NCBI RefSeq assembly: GCF_002925905.1
Contig: NZ_PRDB01000001.1
Location: forward strand, 496,001-560,000
Direction: 5' to 3'
DNA: 64,000 nucleotides
Source of the DNA: Klebsiella michiganensis
GTDB taxonomy: Bacteria > Pseudomonadota > Gammaproteobacteria > Enterobacterales > Enterobacteriaceae
Below the pieces are notes generated by a model. It had not been told where the DNA came from. It did no database searches and worked only from the letters and a program-made list of their open reading frames with translations. The position numbers were made by a program, and so were the translations under genes. Below, in pieces: positions 26,296 to 43,265 of the stretch (the stretch's first letter is position 1; each line of letters opens with the position of its first letter).

Positions 26296-27254
26296 AAGAC
26301 TACACCGTTCCTTTGACGCTAATATCGATCCTGGCCGACGCTGAATTTCACTCAGGTGAACAGCTTGGCGAGCGTTTAGGGATGAGTCGGGCAGCAATCA
26401 ACAAGCATATTCAAACGTTACGCGATTGGGGAGTCGACGTATTTACCGTTCCGGGTAAAGGCTACAGTCTCCCTGAGCCTATCCAGCTTCTGGATGAAGA
26501 GCAGATCGCCAGGCAGATCGAGCATGGCCGGGTAACCGTACTACCGGTGATTGATTCCACGAACCAGTATCTTCTGGACAGACTTAGCGAACTGCAATCG
26601 GGTGATGCCTGCGTGGCTGAGTATCAGCAGGCAGGTCGCGGCCGCCGCGGGCGCAAGTGGTTCTCGCCGTTTGGTTCTAACCTTTACCTTTCAATGTACT
26701 GGCGACTGGAGCAGGGCCCTGCTGCGGCTATAGGCTTGAGTCTGGTCATTGGGATCGTCATTGCCGAGGTGCTGCAAAGCCTGGGGGCGGATAAAGTTCG
26801 GGTGAAATGGCCAAACGATCTCTATTTACAGGATCGGAAGCTGTCCGGGATCCTGGTGGAACTCACGGGGAAAACCGGCGATGCTGCGCAGATAGTCAGC
26901 GGCGCGGGGATCAACCTCATGATGCGCCGGGTGGAGTCTGATGTTGTCAATCAGGGTTGGATCAGCCTCCAGGAGGCAGGGATCTCTATCGATCGTAATA
27001 CGTTAGCGGCTTGTCTGATTAAAGAGCTGCGGGCAGGATTTAAACTTTTTGAGAATGAAGGTCTGGCACCCTATCTCACCCGCTGGGAAAAGCTCGATAA
27101 CTTTATTAATCGACCGGTTAAACTTATTATTGGCGATAAAGAGATCTTTGGTATTTCGCGAGGTATTGATGCTCAAGGCGCATTATTACTGGAGCAGGAC
27201 GGGATGGTAAAACCCTGGATTGGCGGTGAGATATCATTGCGCAGCGCTGAATAA
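26292..27254 (+). CDS. birA: Bifunctional biotin-protein ligase / biotin operon repressor BirA
   Basis: The protein is 320 aa (E. coli 321). The N-terminal winged helix (about 1-65; [21 protein letters not shown]) binds the biotin operator; the central ligase domain has the biotinyl-AMP loop GRGRRGRKW at 115-123 and K183 in [15 protein letters not shown]; the C-terminal SH3-like domain ends the protein. It makes biotinyl-5'-AMP, transfers biotin to AccB, and when idle dimerises to repress bio genes. Coupled to murB by an ATGA overlap. Confidence 0.97.
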   Translation: MKDYTVPLTLISILADAEFHSGEQLGERLGMSRAAINKHIQTLRDWGVDVFTVPGKGYSLPEPIQLLDEEQIARQIEHGRVTVLPVIDSTNQYLLDRLSELQSGDACVAEYQQAGRGRRGRKWFSPFGSNLYLSMYWRLEQGPAAAIGLSLVIGIVIAEVLQSLGADKVRVKWPNDLYLQDRKLSGILVELTGKTGDAAQIVSGAGINLMMRRVESDVVNQGWISLQEAGISIDRNTLAACLIKELRAGFKLFENEGLAPYLTRWEKLDNFINRPVKLIIGDKEIFGISRGIDAQGALLLEQDGMVKPWIGGEISLRSAE

Positions 27255-27285
27255 AAGAAGGGGAGCTAACGCTCCCTTTTTTATT
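27254..27285. terminator. Bidirectional terminator between birA and coaA
   Basis: Stem GGGAGC / GCTCCC with a TAAC loop; TTTTTTATTTTC follows on the plus strand and CTTCTTTT on the minus strand, so it can serve both convergent genes. Confidence 0.88.
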
Positions 27286-28231
27286 TTCTTAAACGCACCT
27301 GATTCACAGAGTGGTTTGCGCTTTTGGTCATTATAAGGCTGGCTCGCTCACGCGTTGGTAGAATGTTCTCTTTTAAATTCAAAAGATTAATCTCATTCCA
27401 CAGCGATGTGGCAATATCAATTGCTTCATCTTTAGACAGCTGAGCATAGCTATGAAAATAGGAGTCCGGGTCGGTAAACGCGCCTTCGCGGAATTTCAGA
27501 AAACGATTGATATACCAGTTTTTTAGCAGTTCTTCAGGCGCATCAACGTAAATTGAAAAATCAACGAAGTCCGAAACAAATACATGATGCGGATCGTGTG
27601 GATAATCCATGCCGCTCTGCAGAACATTTAATCCCTCAAGAATTAATATATCAGGCTGCGTGACGGTTTTATCCCCATCAGGAATGACGTCGTAAATCAG
27701 ATGTGAATAAACCGGAGCCGTAGCGTCAGGAACGCCGGATTTCAGGTCTGAGACGAATTTAACCAGGCGATGCATGTCATAAGACTGCGGGAAGCCCTTC
27801 TTCTTCATCAGGCCGCGTTCTTTCAATACCGCGTTAGGATGCAGAAAACCATCTGTCGTGATTAATTCTACATGTCGATGTTCAGGCCAGCGGCTCAGCA
27901 ATGCTTGCAGCACGCGCGCGGTAGTGCTCTTCCCGACCGCCACGCTACCCGCAATGCTAATGATGTAAGGAATACGTTGGCCATTAGTGCCAAGAAATTG
28001 TTCCAGTACAGCCTGGCGGCGCAGATTAGAGCTGATATAGAAATTGAGTAAACGCGACAGCGGCAAATAAATTTCCGCTACTTCTTCCAGGGAAAGATCT
28101 TCGTTGATGCCTTTTAACCGCGTGATTTCTTCTTCTGTTAGCGTCATCGGAACGGAATCACGAAGCGCAGCCCATTGGTCGCGGTTAAATTGTAGATACG
28201 GTGTCATTAACGTTTGCTCTTTTAGGCTCAT
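27281..28231 (-). CDS. coaA: Pantothenate kinase (type I) CoaA
   Basis: The protein is 316 aa, the length of E. coli CoaA. It phosphorylates pantothenate, the first and rate-limiting step of coenzyme A synthesis, and is feedback-inhibited by CoA. The Walker A motif GSVAVGKS is at 95-102 with catalytic K101; TTDGFLHPN and ILEGLNVLQ segments line the substrate site. The open frame runs 16 codons further upstream to 28279, but [15 protein letters not shown] is the family N-terminus. Convergent with birA. Confidence 0.96.
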   Translation of the reverse strand: MSLKEQTLMTPYLQFNRDQWAALRDSVPMTLTEEEITRLKGINEDLSLEEVAEIYLPLSRLLNFYISSNLRRQAVLEQFLGTNGQRIPYIISIAGSVAVGKSTTARVLQALLSRWPEHRHVELITTDGFLHPNAVLKERGLMKKKGFPQSYDMHRLVKFVSDLKSGVPDATAPVYSHLIYDVIPDGDKTVTQPDILILEGLNVLQSGMDYPHDPHHVFVSDFVDFSIYVDAPEELLKNWYINRFLKFREGAFTDPDSYFHSYAQLSKDEAIDIATSLWNEINLLNLKENILPTRERASLIMTKSANHSVNQVRLRK

Positions 28232-28620
28232 AAGCATGCTCTTGCAACCGCCGAAGTACATGAAAGCGGGGTGCTTCACACTAGTTAATCAGGACAATGG
28301 GCAGGAGGGTAACACCAGATTGCGAGGAATAATAAGAAAAAAACTCATTGAATGATGCTTTCTAAAGGTAGCATCACAGAGATGAATGGTTTGGTAAGGG
28401 GATATAAAGTTCTCAGCAGAGACCCGTGGGTTATTCATTGAATCGGGTGGTCAGGTGATGGGGTATCGATGCCGCTTTAACGACTTCACTCTACTTTTAG
28501 CCCTCCTCGGCAACCCTATCCGTGAGGAAGATTGGCGTATTTTTGTCCTGCTCTGTTTGAAATTACACCATTTTTTCTCGTTTGAGCACAAAATGTGAGC
28601 AATAGAACATTTTCTGCAAT
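28232..28620. other. Gene-free stretch between coaA and the tRNA-tufB operon
   Basis: About 390 bases with no convincing open frame. It must contain the coaA promoter (left) and, on the right, A/T-rich sequence (about 28546-28625) upstream of the tRNA promoter where E. coli has Fis sites. I cannot place individual sites with confidence. Confidence 0.5.
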
Positions 28621-28627
28621 TTTTTAG

Positions 28628-28656
28628 TTGCATGAACTCGCAGGTCTCCCTAGAAT
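28628..28656 (+). promoter_or_regulatory. Promoter of the thrU-tyrU-glyT-thrT-tufB operon
   Basis: -35 TTGCAT (28628-28633), 17-bp spacer, -10 TAGAAT (28651-28656), then a GCGCGC discriminator typical of stringently controlled stable-RNA promoters. It lies 14 bases upstream of the first tRNA. Confidence 0.9.
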
Positions 28657-28670
28657 GCGCGCTACTTGAT

Positions 28671-28746
<76 letters not shown>

Positions 28747-28756
28747 TCAAGTGCCT

Positions 28757-28841
<85 letters not shown>

Positions 28842-28895
28842 TCTTTCGGCAACGCTTTGCGGAGCCAGAGTTGATTGGTTAAACTGGTCAGCTCA

Positions 28896-28928
28896 AACAA
28901 AAAAAGAGACGCTTCTCTTTTTTTTGTT
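28896..28928 (+). other. Terminator-like hairpin between tRNA-Tyr and tRNA-Gly
   Basis: A 14-base arm AACAAAAAAAGAGA pairs with TCTCTTTTTTTTGTT (one extra T) around a CGCT loop. The stem is mostly A-U, so it may act as a weak attenuator or a processing signal inside the tRNA-tufB transcript. Confidence 0.55.
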
Positions 28929-28960
28929 ATAGAAAGAACTGGGTAGCCGAGTTTCAGGAT

Positions 28961-29035
<75 letters not shown>

Positions 29036-29040
29036 AACGT

Positions 29041-29116
29041 GCTGATATGGCTCAGTTGGTAGAGCGCACCCTTGGTAAGGGTGAGGTCCCCAGTTCGACT
29101 CTGGGTATCAGCACCA
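29041..29116 (+). tRNA. thrT: tRNA-Thr (GGT anticodon)
   Basis: 76 bases with encoded CCA and TTGGTAA anticodon loop, only 5 bases after glyT. Last tRNA before tufB. Confidence 0.97.
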
Positions 29117-29196
29117 CTTCTTTATCTCTCCTCCCCTGTTTCTCTCTTGTTTATTGCATTCAACAAGTCGGGCATGTTGCCCGGTTGATGTGGTGA

Positions 29197-30417
<1,221 letters not shown>

Positions 30418-30447
30418 TTGCTGATAACATTTGACGCAATGCGCAAT

Positions 30448-30474
30448 AAAAGGGCATCATTTGATGCCCTTTTT
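30448..30474 (+). terminator. Terminator after tufB
   Basis: Stem AAAAGGGCATCA / TGATGCCCTTTT with a 2-base loop and T-run, 30 bases after the tufB stop. Confidence 0.92.
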
Positions 30475-30649
30475 GCACGCTTTCACACCAGAACCTGGCT
30501 CATCAGTGATTTTTTGGGTCATAATCATTGCTGAGACAGGCTCTGAAGAGGGCGTTAAGTCCGAAACGCAGCAGAGCATTTCGGTTTGGTCGCCTCGCAT
30601 TTCATGCGGGGTGAAGTTATTTGTCTGAATTCTTGTGACAGGTTGGTTT

Positions 30650-31033
30650 ATGAGTGCGAATACCGAAGCTCAAGGGAGCGGGCGCGGCCTCGAAGCGATG
30701 AAGTGGACAATCGTAGTCGTGCTGCTGGTTGTGGCCATCGTCGGCAACTTCCTTTATCGTGACATTATGCTGGCAGTGCGTGCGCTGGCTGTAGTGATTC
30801 TGATCGCTGCAGCGGGCGGTGTCGCGCTGTTAACGACAAAAGGTAAGGCGACAGTCGCCTTCGCTCGTGAAGCGAGAACCGAAGTCCGCAAGGTGATCTG
30901 GCCGACTCGCCAGGAAACGTTGCATACCACGCTGATTGTTGCCGCAGTGACTGCCGTAATGTCACTGATCCTGTGGGGACTGGATGGTATTCTGGTTCGC
31001 CTGGTATCCTTTATCACTGGCCTGAGGTTCTGA
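30650..31033 (+). CDS. secE: Preprotein translocase subunit SecE
   Basis: The protein is 127 aa, as in E. coli. Three transmembrane helices (about 19-36, 45-63 and 93-112) and the conserved cytoplasmic amphipathic segment [19 protein letters not shown] are present. SecE clamps SecY in the SecYEG channel. ATG 30650 (MSANTEAQG) is chosen over an upstream frame extension. nusG begins 1 base after its stop. Confidence 0.97.
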   Translation: MSANTEAQGSGRGLEAMKWTIVVVLLVVAIVGNFLYRDIMLAVRALAVVILIAAAGGVALLTTKGKATVAFAREARTEVRKVIWPTRQETLHTTLIVAAVTAVMSLILWGLDGILVRLVSFITGLRF

Positions 31034-31034
31034 G

Positions 31035-31580
31035 ATGTCTGAAGCTCCTAAAAAACGCTGGTACGTCGTTCAGGCGTTTTCCGGTTTTGAAGGTCGCGTA
31101 GCTACCTCGTTGCGTGAACATATCAAATTACACAATATGGAAGAGTTGTTTGGCGAAGTCATGGTGCCGACCGAAGAAGTGGTCGAAATCCGCGGCGGCC
31201 AGCGTCGTAAAAGCGAACGCAAATTCTTCCCGGGCTACGTGCTGGTCCAGATGGTGATGAACGACGCGAGCTGGCACCTGGTGCGCAGCGTACCGCGTGT
31301 GATGGGTTTCATTGGCGGTACATCTGACCGTCCGGCACCGATCAGCGACAAAGAAGTCGACGCGATCATGAACCGTCTGCAGCAGGTTGGCGATAAGCCG
31401 CGGCCGAAAACGCTGTTTGAGCCGGGTGAAATGGTTCGCGTTAGCGACGGTCCATTTGCCGACTTTAACGGTGTGGTTGAAGAAGTGGACTACGAGAAGT
31501 CTCGTCTGAAAGTGTCCGTTTCTATCTTCGGTCGTGCAACGCCGGTTGAGCTGGACTTCGCTCAGGTAGAAAAAGCCTAA
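31035..31580 (+). CDS. nusG: Transcription termination/antitermination factor NusG
   Basis: The protein is 181 aa, the E. coli length. The NGN domain (about 1-120; [24 protein letters not shown]) binds RNA polymerase; the KOW domain (about 125-181; [22 protein letters not shown]) contacts Rho or ribosomal protein S10. It couples transcription to translation and aids Rho-dependent termination. Operon with secE. Confidence 0.98.
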   Translation: MSEAPKKRWYVVQAFSGFEGRVATSLREHIKLHNMEELFGEVMVPTEEVVEIRGGQRRKSERKFFPGYVLVQMVMNDASWHLVRSVPRVMGFIGGTSDRPAPISDKEVDAIMNRLQQVGDKPRPKTLFEPGEMVRVSDGPFADFNGVVEEVDYEKSRLKVSVSIFGRATPVELDFAQVEKA

Positions 31581-31610
31581 CAGCCGATCAAAAAAGCAAC
31601 GTTTTAATCG

Positions 31611-31639
31611 TTGCATGAGGCGCGGAATTGACATACAAT
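31611..31639 (+). promoter_or_regulatory. rplKA promoter (P-L11 type)
   Basis: -35 TTGCAT (31611-31616), 17-bp spacer, -10 TACAAT (31634-31639), then a GC-rich discriminator. The -35 overlaps the right arm of a GCAACG/CGTTGC hairpin (31596-31614). The leader before rplK should contain the L1 repressor-binding site that autoregulates the operon, as in E. coli. Confidence 0.85.
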
Positions 31640-31706
31640 TTCGCGCCTTTTGTTTTTATGGGTCTGATTCCCATAAAGCGATATTTATCACGGGGAGCCT
31701 TTTTAG

Positions 31707-32870
<1,164 letters not shown>

Positions 32871-32877
32871 GATTAGC

Positions 32878-32906
32878 TTTACGTGGGCGGTGAATTTGTC
32901 TACAAT
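32878..32906 (+). promoter_or_regulatory. rplJL-rpoBC promoter (P-L10 type)
   Basis: -35 TTTACG (32878-32883), 17-bp spacer, -10 TACAAT (32901-32906), immediately after rplA. It drives rplJL and rpoBC. The leader to rplJ is about 370 bases and holds a palindromic repeat and, in E. coli, the L10-(L7/L12)4 autorepression site. Confidence 0.85.
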
Positions 32907-32962
32907 CTTACCCCCACGTATTCTGCTTATAGCAGACGTATAGCCGAGATATTCAGGCTGTG

Positions 32963-33041
32963 GCAAGGCGACAAATGAGTGAATCGCCTGGAGCATAGTT
33001 AACTATGTGACTGGTGTGAACGAAGGCAGTCAATGCCGCCA
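32963..33041 (+). repeat. Dispersed palindromic repeat, copy C (rplA-rplJ leader)
   Basis: Starts GGCAAGGCGACAAATGAGTG; the core GCATAGTTAACTATG is a perfect palindrome followed by TGACTGG. It aligns over about 70 bases with copy E in the 23S-5S spacer and, reversed, with copies A and B. It is transcribed as part of the rplJL leader. The rest of the 32871-33285 interval has no open frame that I would call. Confidence 0.7.
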
Positions 33042-33285
33042 CAGATTGAATAGCGACGGATAGACAAGATTTGTTCGTTGGAGCCTGGCCTATCCAGGCC
33101 TCCGTCGAAGACCGCAGGTGTTTCGCAAGAGACTTAATGCCCTGCGTAGACGGTGACAGAACGCTAAGATTATTTTTGGATACTCTGGCTTGTTTCTGCT
33201 CACCGTATTAAGACGCTCTTCTCTTTGAGTAGAGTGAAGTGAGTTCCGGAGCATGAGCTCTGGCAAACATCCAGGAGCAAAGCTA

Positions 33286-33783
33286 ATGGCTTTAAATCTT
33301 CAAGACAAACAAGCGATTGTTGCTGAAGTCAGCGAAGTAGCCAAAGGCGCGCTGTCTGCAGTAGTTGCGGATTCCCGTGGCGTGACTGTAGACAAAATGA
33401 CTGAACTGCGTAAAGCAGGTCGTGAAGCTGGCGTATACATGCGTGTTGTTCGCAACACCCTGCTGCGCCGCGTCGTTGAAGGTACTCCTTTCGAGTGCCT
33501 GAAAGACACGTTTGTTGGTCCGACCCTGATTGCATACTCTATGGAACACCCGGGCGCTGCCGCTCGTCTGTTCAAAGAGTTCGCGAAAGCGAATGCAAAA
33601 TTTGAGGTCAAAGCCGCAGCCTTTGAAGGTGAGCTGATCCCGGCGTCGCAAATCGACCGCCTGGCAACTCTGCCGACCTACGAAGAAGCAATTGCACGCC
33701 TGATGGCAACCATGAAAGAAGCTTCGGCTGGCAAACTGGTTCGCACTCTGGCTGCTGTACGCGATGCGAAAGAAGCTGCTTAA
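33286..33783 (+). CDS. rplJ: 50S ribosomal protein L10
   Basis: The protein is 165 aa, as in E. coli. L10 anchors L7/L12 dimers to the ribosomal stalk and, with L12, represses its own translation. ATG 33286 gives [15 protein letters not shown] and follows AGGAG at 33273-33277; an upstream extension to 33253 is not the family N-terminus. The alpha-8 helix that binds L12 dimers is at the C-terminus. Confidence 0.98.
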   Translation: MALNLQDKQAIVAEVSEVAKGALSAVVADSRGVTVDKMTELRKAGREAGVYMRVVRNTLLRRVVEGTPFECLKDTFVGPTLIAYSMEHPGAAARLFKEFAKANAKFEVKAAAFEGELIPASQIDRLATLPTYEEAIARLMATMKEASAGKLVRTLAAVRDAKEAA

Positions 33784-33849
33784 TCGCAGTTGTCTTTGTA
33801 AAGCATTCGCTTACGTATAAACTTATTCTGATATTCAGGAACAATTTAA

Positions 33850-34215
<366 letters not shown>

Positions 34216-34254
34216 GCCAACCTTTCCGGTTGCAGCCTGAGAAATCAGGCTGAT

Positions 34255-34285
34255 GGCTGGTGACTTTTTAGTCACCAGCCTTTTT
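34255..34285 (+). terminator. rplL-rpoB transcription attenuator
   Basis: Perfect 10-bp stem GGCTGGTGAC / GTCACCAGCC with a TTTTTA loop and TTTTT tail. In E. coli a partial terminator at the same place lets roughly one transcript in five reach rpoB; the same role is inferred here. Confidence 0.92.
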
Positions 34286-34343
34286 GCGCTGTAAGGCGCC
34301 AGTAGAATTTCACACTGTTTGACTACTGGTTGTCCTGACAATG

Positions 34344-34437
34344 CTTGTTTCTATAGACGACTTAATATACTGCGACAGGTTAGGGCTCCTGAGCTGTGTA
34401 AATCGCAATGAAATGGTTTAAGCGTGATAGAAACAGG
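34344..34437 (+). other. RNase III processing hairpin in the rplL-rpoB spacer
   Basis: CTTGTTTCTAT (34344-34354) pairs with ATAGAAACAGG (34427-34437), with further weak pairing inside. It matches the location of the E. coli RNase III cleavage site that separates rplJL from rpoBC mRNA. The remaining spacer before rpoB (34438-34540) shows no gene. Confidence 0.7.
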
Positions 34438-34540
34438 TATTGCGGAAAGTGTTCCATTTTCCGGTCAACAAAATAGTGTTGCATAAAAAACTGCCTTATG
34501 TGGGCAGATGGGTCGACTTGTCAGCGAGCTGAGGAACCCT

Positions 34541-37500
34541 ATGGTTTACTCCTATACCGAGAAAAAACGTATTCGTAAGGATTTTGGTAAACGTCCGCAG
34601 GTTCTGGACATACCTTATCTCCTTTCTATCCAGCTTGACTCGTTTCAGAAGTTCATCGAGCAAGATCCTGAAGGGCAGTATGGTCTGGAAGCAGCTTTCC
34701 GTTCCGTATTCCCGATTAAAAGCTACAGCGGTAACTCTGAGCTGCAGTACGTCAGCTACCGTCTGGGCGAACCGGTTTTTGACGTTAAAGAATGTCAGAT
34801 CCGTGGCGTGACCTACTCGGCACCGCTGCGCGTCAAACTGCGTCTGGTGATCTACGAGCGCGAAGCGCCGGAAGGCACCGTTAAAGACATTAAAGAGCAA
34901 GAAGTCTACATGGGCGAAATTCCGCTCATGACCGACAACGGTACCTTCGTTATCAACGGTACCGAGCGCGTTATCGTTTCTCAGCTGCACCGTAGCCCGG
35001 GCGTCTTCTTTGACAGTGACAAAGGTAAGACCCACTCTTCCGGTAAGGTCCTGTATAACGCACGTATCATTCCTTACCGTGGCTCCTGGCTGGACTTCGA
35101 GTTCGACCCGAAAGACAACCTGTTTGTCCGTATCGACCGTCGTCGTAAGCTGCCGGCTACCATCATCCTGCGCGCGCTGAATTACACCACTGAGCAGATC
35201 CTTGACCTGTTCTTCGAAAAAGTGGTCTTTGAAATTCGCGATAACAAGCTGCAGATGGAACTGGTACCGGAGCGTCTGCGCGGCGAAACGGCCTCCTTCG
35301 ACATCGAAGCGAACGGTAAAGTGTACGTTGAGAAAGGGCGTCGCATCACCGCACGTCACATTCGCCAGCTGGAAAAAGACGATATCAAACATATCGAAGT
35401 TCCGGTTGAGTACATCGCTGGCAAAGTTGCCTCTAAAGACTATGTTGATGAATCTACTGGCGAGCTGATCTGCCCGGCGAACATGGAGCTGAGCCTGGAT
35501 CTGCTAGCCAAGCTGAGCCAGTCTGGCCATAAGCGTATCGAAACGCTGTTCACCAACGATCTGGATCACGGTCCGTACATCTCTGAGACTGTACGCGTCG
35601 ACCCGACCAACGACCGTCTGAGCGCGCTGGTAGAAATCTACCGCATGATGCGCCCTGGTGAGCCGCCGACTCGTGAAGCGGCTGAAAGCCTGTTCGAGAA
35701 CCTGTTCTTCTCCGAAGACCGCTACGATCTGTCCGCGGTAGGTCGTATGAAGTTCAACCGTTCTCTGCTGCGCGACGAAATCGAAGGTTCCGGTATCCTG
35801 AGCAAAGAAGACATCATCGAAGTGATGAAGAAGCTCATCGATATCCGTAACGGTAAAGGCGAAGTCGATGATATCGACCACCTCGGCAACCGTCGTATCC
35901 GTTCCGTTGGCGAAATGGCGGAAAACCAGTTCCGCGTTGGCCTGGTCCGCGTAGAGCGTGCGGTGAAAGAGCGTCTGTCTCTGGGCGATCTGGATACCCT
36001 GATGCCTCAGGATATGATCAACGCCAAGCCGATTTCTGCGGCAGTGAAAGAGTTCTTTGGCTCCAGCCAGCTGTCTCAGTTTATGGACCAGAACAACCCG
36101 CTGTCTGAGATTACGCACAAACGTCGTATCTCCGCACTCGGCCCGGGCGGTCTGACCCGTGAACGCGCAGGCTTTGAAGTTCGAGACGTACACCCGACCC
36201 ACTACGGTCGCGTATGTCCAATCGAAACGCCTGAAGGTCCGAACATCGGTCTGATCAACTCTCTGTCCGTGTACGCACAGACGAACGAATACGGTTTCCT
36301 CGAGACCCCGTACCGTAAAGTGACTGACGGTGTTGTAACCGACGAAATTCATTACCTGTCTGCTATCGAAGAAGGCAACTACGTTATTGCTCAGGCGAAC
36401 TCCAACCTGGATGACGAAGGCCACTTTGTAGAAGATCTGGTTACCTGCCGTAGTAAAGGCGAATCCAGCTTGTTCAGCCGCGACCAGGTTGACTACATGG
36501 ACGTATCCACCCAGCAGGTGGTATCCGTCGGTGCGTCCCTAATCCCGTTCCTGGAACACGATGACGCCAACCGTGCATTGATGGGTGCGAACATGCAACG
36601 TCAGGCCGTTCCGACTCTGCGCGCTGATAAGCCGCTGGTTGGTACCGGTATGGAACGTGCTGTTGCCGTTGACTCCGGTGTAACTGCGGTCGCTAAACGT
36701 GGCGGTACCGTTCAGTACGTGGATGCTTCCCGTATCGTTATTAAAGTTAACGAAGACGAGATGTACCCGGGCGAAGCCGGTATCGACATCTATAACCTGA
36801 CCAAGTACACCCGTTCTAACCAGAACACCTGCATCAACCAGATGCCGTGTGTCTCTCTGGGTGAGCCGATTGAGCGCGGTGACGTGCTGGCTGACGGCCC
36901 GTCTACCGACCTCGGTGAACTGGCGCTCGGTCAGAACATGCGCGTCGCGTTCATGCCGTGGAACGGTTACAACTTCGAAGACTCCATCCTCGTTTCCGAG
37001 CGCGTTGTCCAGGAAGACCGTTTTACCACCATCCACATTCAGGAACTGGCGTGCGTGTCTCGTGACACCAAGCTGGGGCCGGAAGAGATCACCGCCGACA
37101 TCCCGAACGTGGGTGAAGCTGCGCTCTCTAAACTGGATGAATCCGGTATCGTTTATATCGGCGCGGAAGTGACCGGTGGCGATATTCTGGTTGGTAAGGT
37201 AACGCCGAAAGGTGAAACCCAGCTGACGCCGGAAGAGAAACTGCTGCGTGCGATCTTCGGTGAGAAAGCGTCTGACGTTAAAGACTCTTCCCTGCGCGTA
37301 CCAAACGGTGTCTCCGGTACCATTATCGACGTTCAGGTCTTTACCCGCGACGGCGTAGAAAAAGACAAACGTGCGCTGGAAATCGAAGAGATGCAGCTCA
37401 AACAGGCGAAGAAAGACCTGTCTGAAGAACTGCAGATCCTCGAAGCTGGCCTGTTTGGTCGTATCTACGCGGTGCTGGTCTCCGGCGGTATCGAAGCTGA

Positions 37501-38569
37501 GAAGCTCGATAAGCTGCCGCGCGATCGCTGGCTGGAACTGGGCCTGACCGACGAAGAGAAACAGAATCAGCTGGAACAGCTGGCTGAGCAGTACGACGAA
37601 CTGAAACACGAGTTCGAGAAAAAACTCGAAGCGAAACGCCGCAAAATCACTCAGGGCGACGATCTGGCACCGGGCGTGCTGAAGATTGTCAAAGTGTATC
37701 TGGCCGTTAAACGTCAGATTCAGCCCGGTGACAAAATGGCAGGTCGTCACGGTAACAAGGGTGTTATCTCTAAGATCAACCCGATCGAAGATATGCCTTA
37801 CGATGAAAACGGCACGCCGGTTGACATCGTACTGAACCCGCTGGGCGTACCGTCTCGTATGAACATCGGTCAGATCCTGGAAACTCACCTGGGTATGGCT
37901 GCGAAAGGTATTGGCGAGAAAATCAACGCCATGCTGAAACAGCAGCAGGAAGTCGCCAAACTGCGCGAATTCATCCAGCGTGCCTACGATCTGGGCACCG
38001 ACGTGCGTCAGAAGGTTGATCTGAATACCTTCACTGACGAAGAAGTTATGCGTCTCGCTGAAAACCTGAAAAAAGGTATGCCGATCGCAACGCCGGTCTT
38101 CGACGGTGCGAAAGAGTCTGAAATCAAGGAACTGTTACAGCTTGGTGGCCTGCCGACTTCCGGCCAGATCACCCTGTTCGACGGTCGTACCGGTGAGCAA
38201 TTCGAGCGCCAGGTTACCGTTGGCTACATGTACATGCTGAAACTGAACCACCTGGTTGATGACAAGATGCATGCGCGTTCTACCGGTTCTTACAGCCTGG
38301 TTACTCAGCAGCCGCTGGGTGGTAAGGCGCAGTTCGGTGGTCAGCGCTTCGGGGAGATGGAAGTGTGGGCGCTGGAAGCATATGGCGCAGCATACACCCT
38401 GCAGGAAATGCTCACCGTTAAGTCTGATGACGTGAACGGCCGTACTAAGATGTATAAGAACATCGTGGACGGCAACCATCAGATGGAACCGGGCATGCCG
38501 GAATCCTTCAACGTACTGTTGAAAGAGATTCGCTCGCTGGGCATCAACATCGAACTGGAAGACGAGTAA
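34541..38569 (+). CDS. rpoB: RNA polymerase beta subunit
   Basis: The protein is 1342 aa, the E. coli length. With RpoC it forms the catalytic core. The rifampicin-resistance region ([20 protein letters not shown] and the following [10 protein letters not shown]) has wild-type residues at positions 512, 516, 526 and 531, so the sequence predicts rifampicin binding. ATG 34541 ([15 protein letters not shown]) is chosen over an 11-codon upstream extension. Codon use is strongly biased. Transcription comes from P-L10 through the attenuator. Confidence 0.99.
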   Translation: MVYSYTEKKRIRKDFGKRPQVLDIPYLLSIQLDSFQKFIEQDPEGQYGLEAAFRSVFPIKSYSGNSELQYVSYRLGEPVFDVKECQIRGVTYSAPLRVKLRLVIYEREAPEGTVKDIKEQEVYMGEIPLMTDNGTFVINGTERVIVSQLHRSPGVFFDSDKGKTHSSGKVLYNARIIPYRGSWLDFEFDPKDNLFVRIDRRRKLPATIILRALNYTTEQILDLFFEKVVFEIRDNKLQMELVPERLRGETASFDIEANGKVYVEKGRRITARHIRQLEKDDIKHIEVPVEYIAGKVASKDYVDESTGELICPANMELSLDLLAKLSQSGHKRIETLFTNDLDHGPYISETVRVDPTNDRLSALVEIYRMMRPGEPPTREAAESLFENLFFSEDRYDLSAVGRMKFNRSLLRDEIEGSGILSKEDIIEVMKKLIDIRNGKGEVDDIDHLGNRRIRSVGEMAENQFRVGLVRVERAVKERLSLGDLDTLMPQDMINAKPISAAVKEFFGSSQLSQFMDQNNPLSEITHKRRISALGPGGLTRERAGFEVRDVHPTHYGRVCPIETPEGPNIGLINSLSVYAQTNEYGFLETPYRKVTDGVVTDEIHYLSAIEEGNYVIAQANSNLDDEGHFVEDLVTCRSKGESSLFSRDQVDYMDVSTQQVVSVGASLIPFLEHDDANRALMGANMQRQAVPTLRADKPLVGTGMERAVAVDSGVTAVAKRGGTVQYVDASRIVIKVNEDEMYPGEAGIDIYNLTKYTRSNQNTCINQMPCVSLGEPIERGDVLADGPSTDLGELALGQNMRVAFMPWNGYNFEDSILVSERVVQEDRFTTIHIQELACVSRDTKLGPEEITADIPNVGEAALSKLDESGIVYIGAEVTGGDILVGKVTPKGETQLTPEEKLLRAIFGEKASDVKDSSLRVPNGVSGTIIDVQVFTRDGVEKDKRALEIEEMQLKQAKKDLSEELQILEAGLFGRIYAVLVSGGIEAEKLDKLPRDRWLELGLTDEEKQNQLEQLAEQYDELKHEFEKKLEAKRRKITQGDDLAPGVLKIVKVYLAVKRQIQPGDKMAGRHGNKGVISKINPIEDMPYDENGTPVDIVLNPLGVPSRMNIGQILETHLGMAAKGIGEKINAMLKQQQEVAKLREFIQRAYDLGTDVRQKVDLNTFTDEEVMRLAENLKKGMPIATPVFDGAKESEIKELLQLGGLPTSGQITLFDGRTGEQFERQVTVGYMYMLKLNHLVDDKMHARSTGSYSLVTQQPLGGKAQFGGQRFGEMEVWALEAYGAAYTLQEMLTVKSDDVNGRTKMYKNIVDGNHQMEPGMPESFNVLLKEIRSLGINIELEDE

Positions 38570-38645
38570 CTCTCGCTCAAACAGGTCACTGGTGCCGGGG
38601 TAAGACCCGGCGCCAGATTGTGCTAACTCCGACGGGAGCAAATCC

Positions 38646-42869
<4,224 letters not shown>

Positions 42870-42890
42870 TCGTTGATTCGCTAAACGCTC

Positions 42891-42925
42891 AAAAAGCCAG
42901 TCAGGTCACCTGACTGGCTTTTTTA
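42891..42925 (+). terminator. Terminator of the rpoBC transcript
   Basis: Stem AGCCAGTCAGG / CCTGACTGGCT with a 3-base loop followed by TTTTTT, 22 bases after rpoC; A-rich on the left, so it could also act on the minus strand. Confidence 0.95.
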
Positions 42926-43265
42926 TTGCCTGCCAGTTTATTCCGTCTACTTTTTTATTACATTTTATTGATGTAATAGCTGCAATTAATTAGCAAATAT
43001 AAACCACTCCTATAATGATTTATTTCCATGACTGTTTTTCATCTTCAATGAAAGGGTGAAAATTCTACGCGTGTCAAAAAATAAGCACCGCAAACGCTAT
43101 ATAGTCAAAAAACTAAAATAATCATGTGATTACTTTCCCGGTTCTTTTCGGTTTACCGCAGCCGAGGGGATTGTTACGCCTGTTAAAAGGCGATGGAGGA
43201 GGTGAACTAATAAAAACAAAGCGGAGAGTATTGTCGTTATTTAATGGATAGCTTCTGGGGGATGT
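42926..43265 (+). promoter_or_regulatory. dcuB upstream region, A/T-rich with repeated elements
   Basis: About 340 bases without a gene. It holds an inverted repeat ATTACAT-N7-ATGTAAT (42957-42977) and two direct copies of GTCAAAAAA 31 bp apart (43073 and 43104), about three helical turns. In E. coli dcuB is controlled by DcuSR, FNR and NarXL; I could not identify a convincing FNR site. These repeats are candidate regulator sites only. Confidence 0.4.

Noticed and set aside
28232..28620. Small open frames between coaA and the tRNA genes (for example on the minus strand at 28451-28633)
   Set aside because: No plausible ribosome-binding site or family resemblance, and the place is an untranslated promoter region in E. 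coli.
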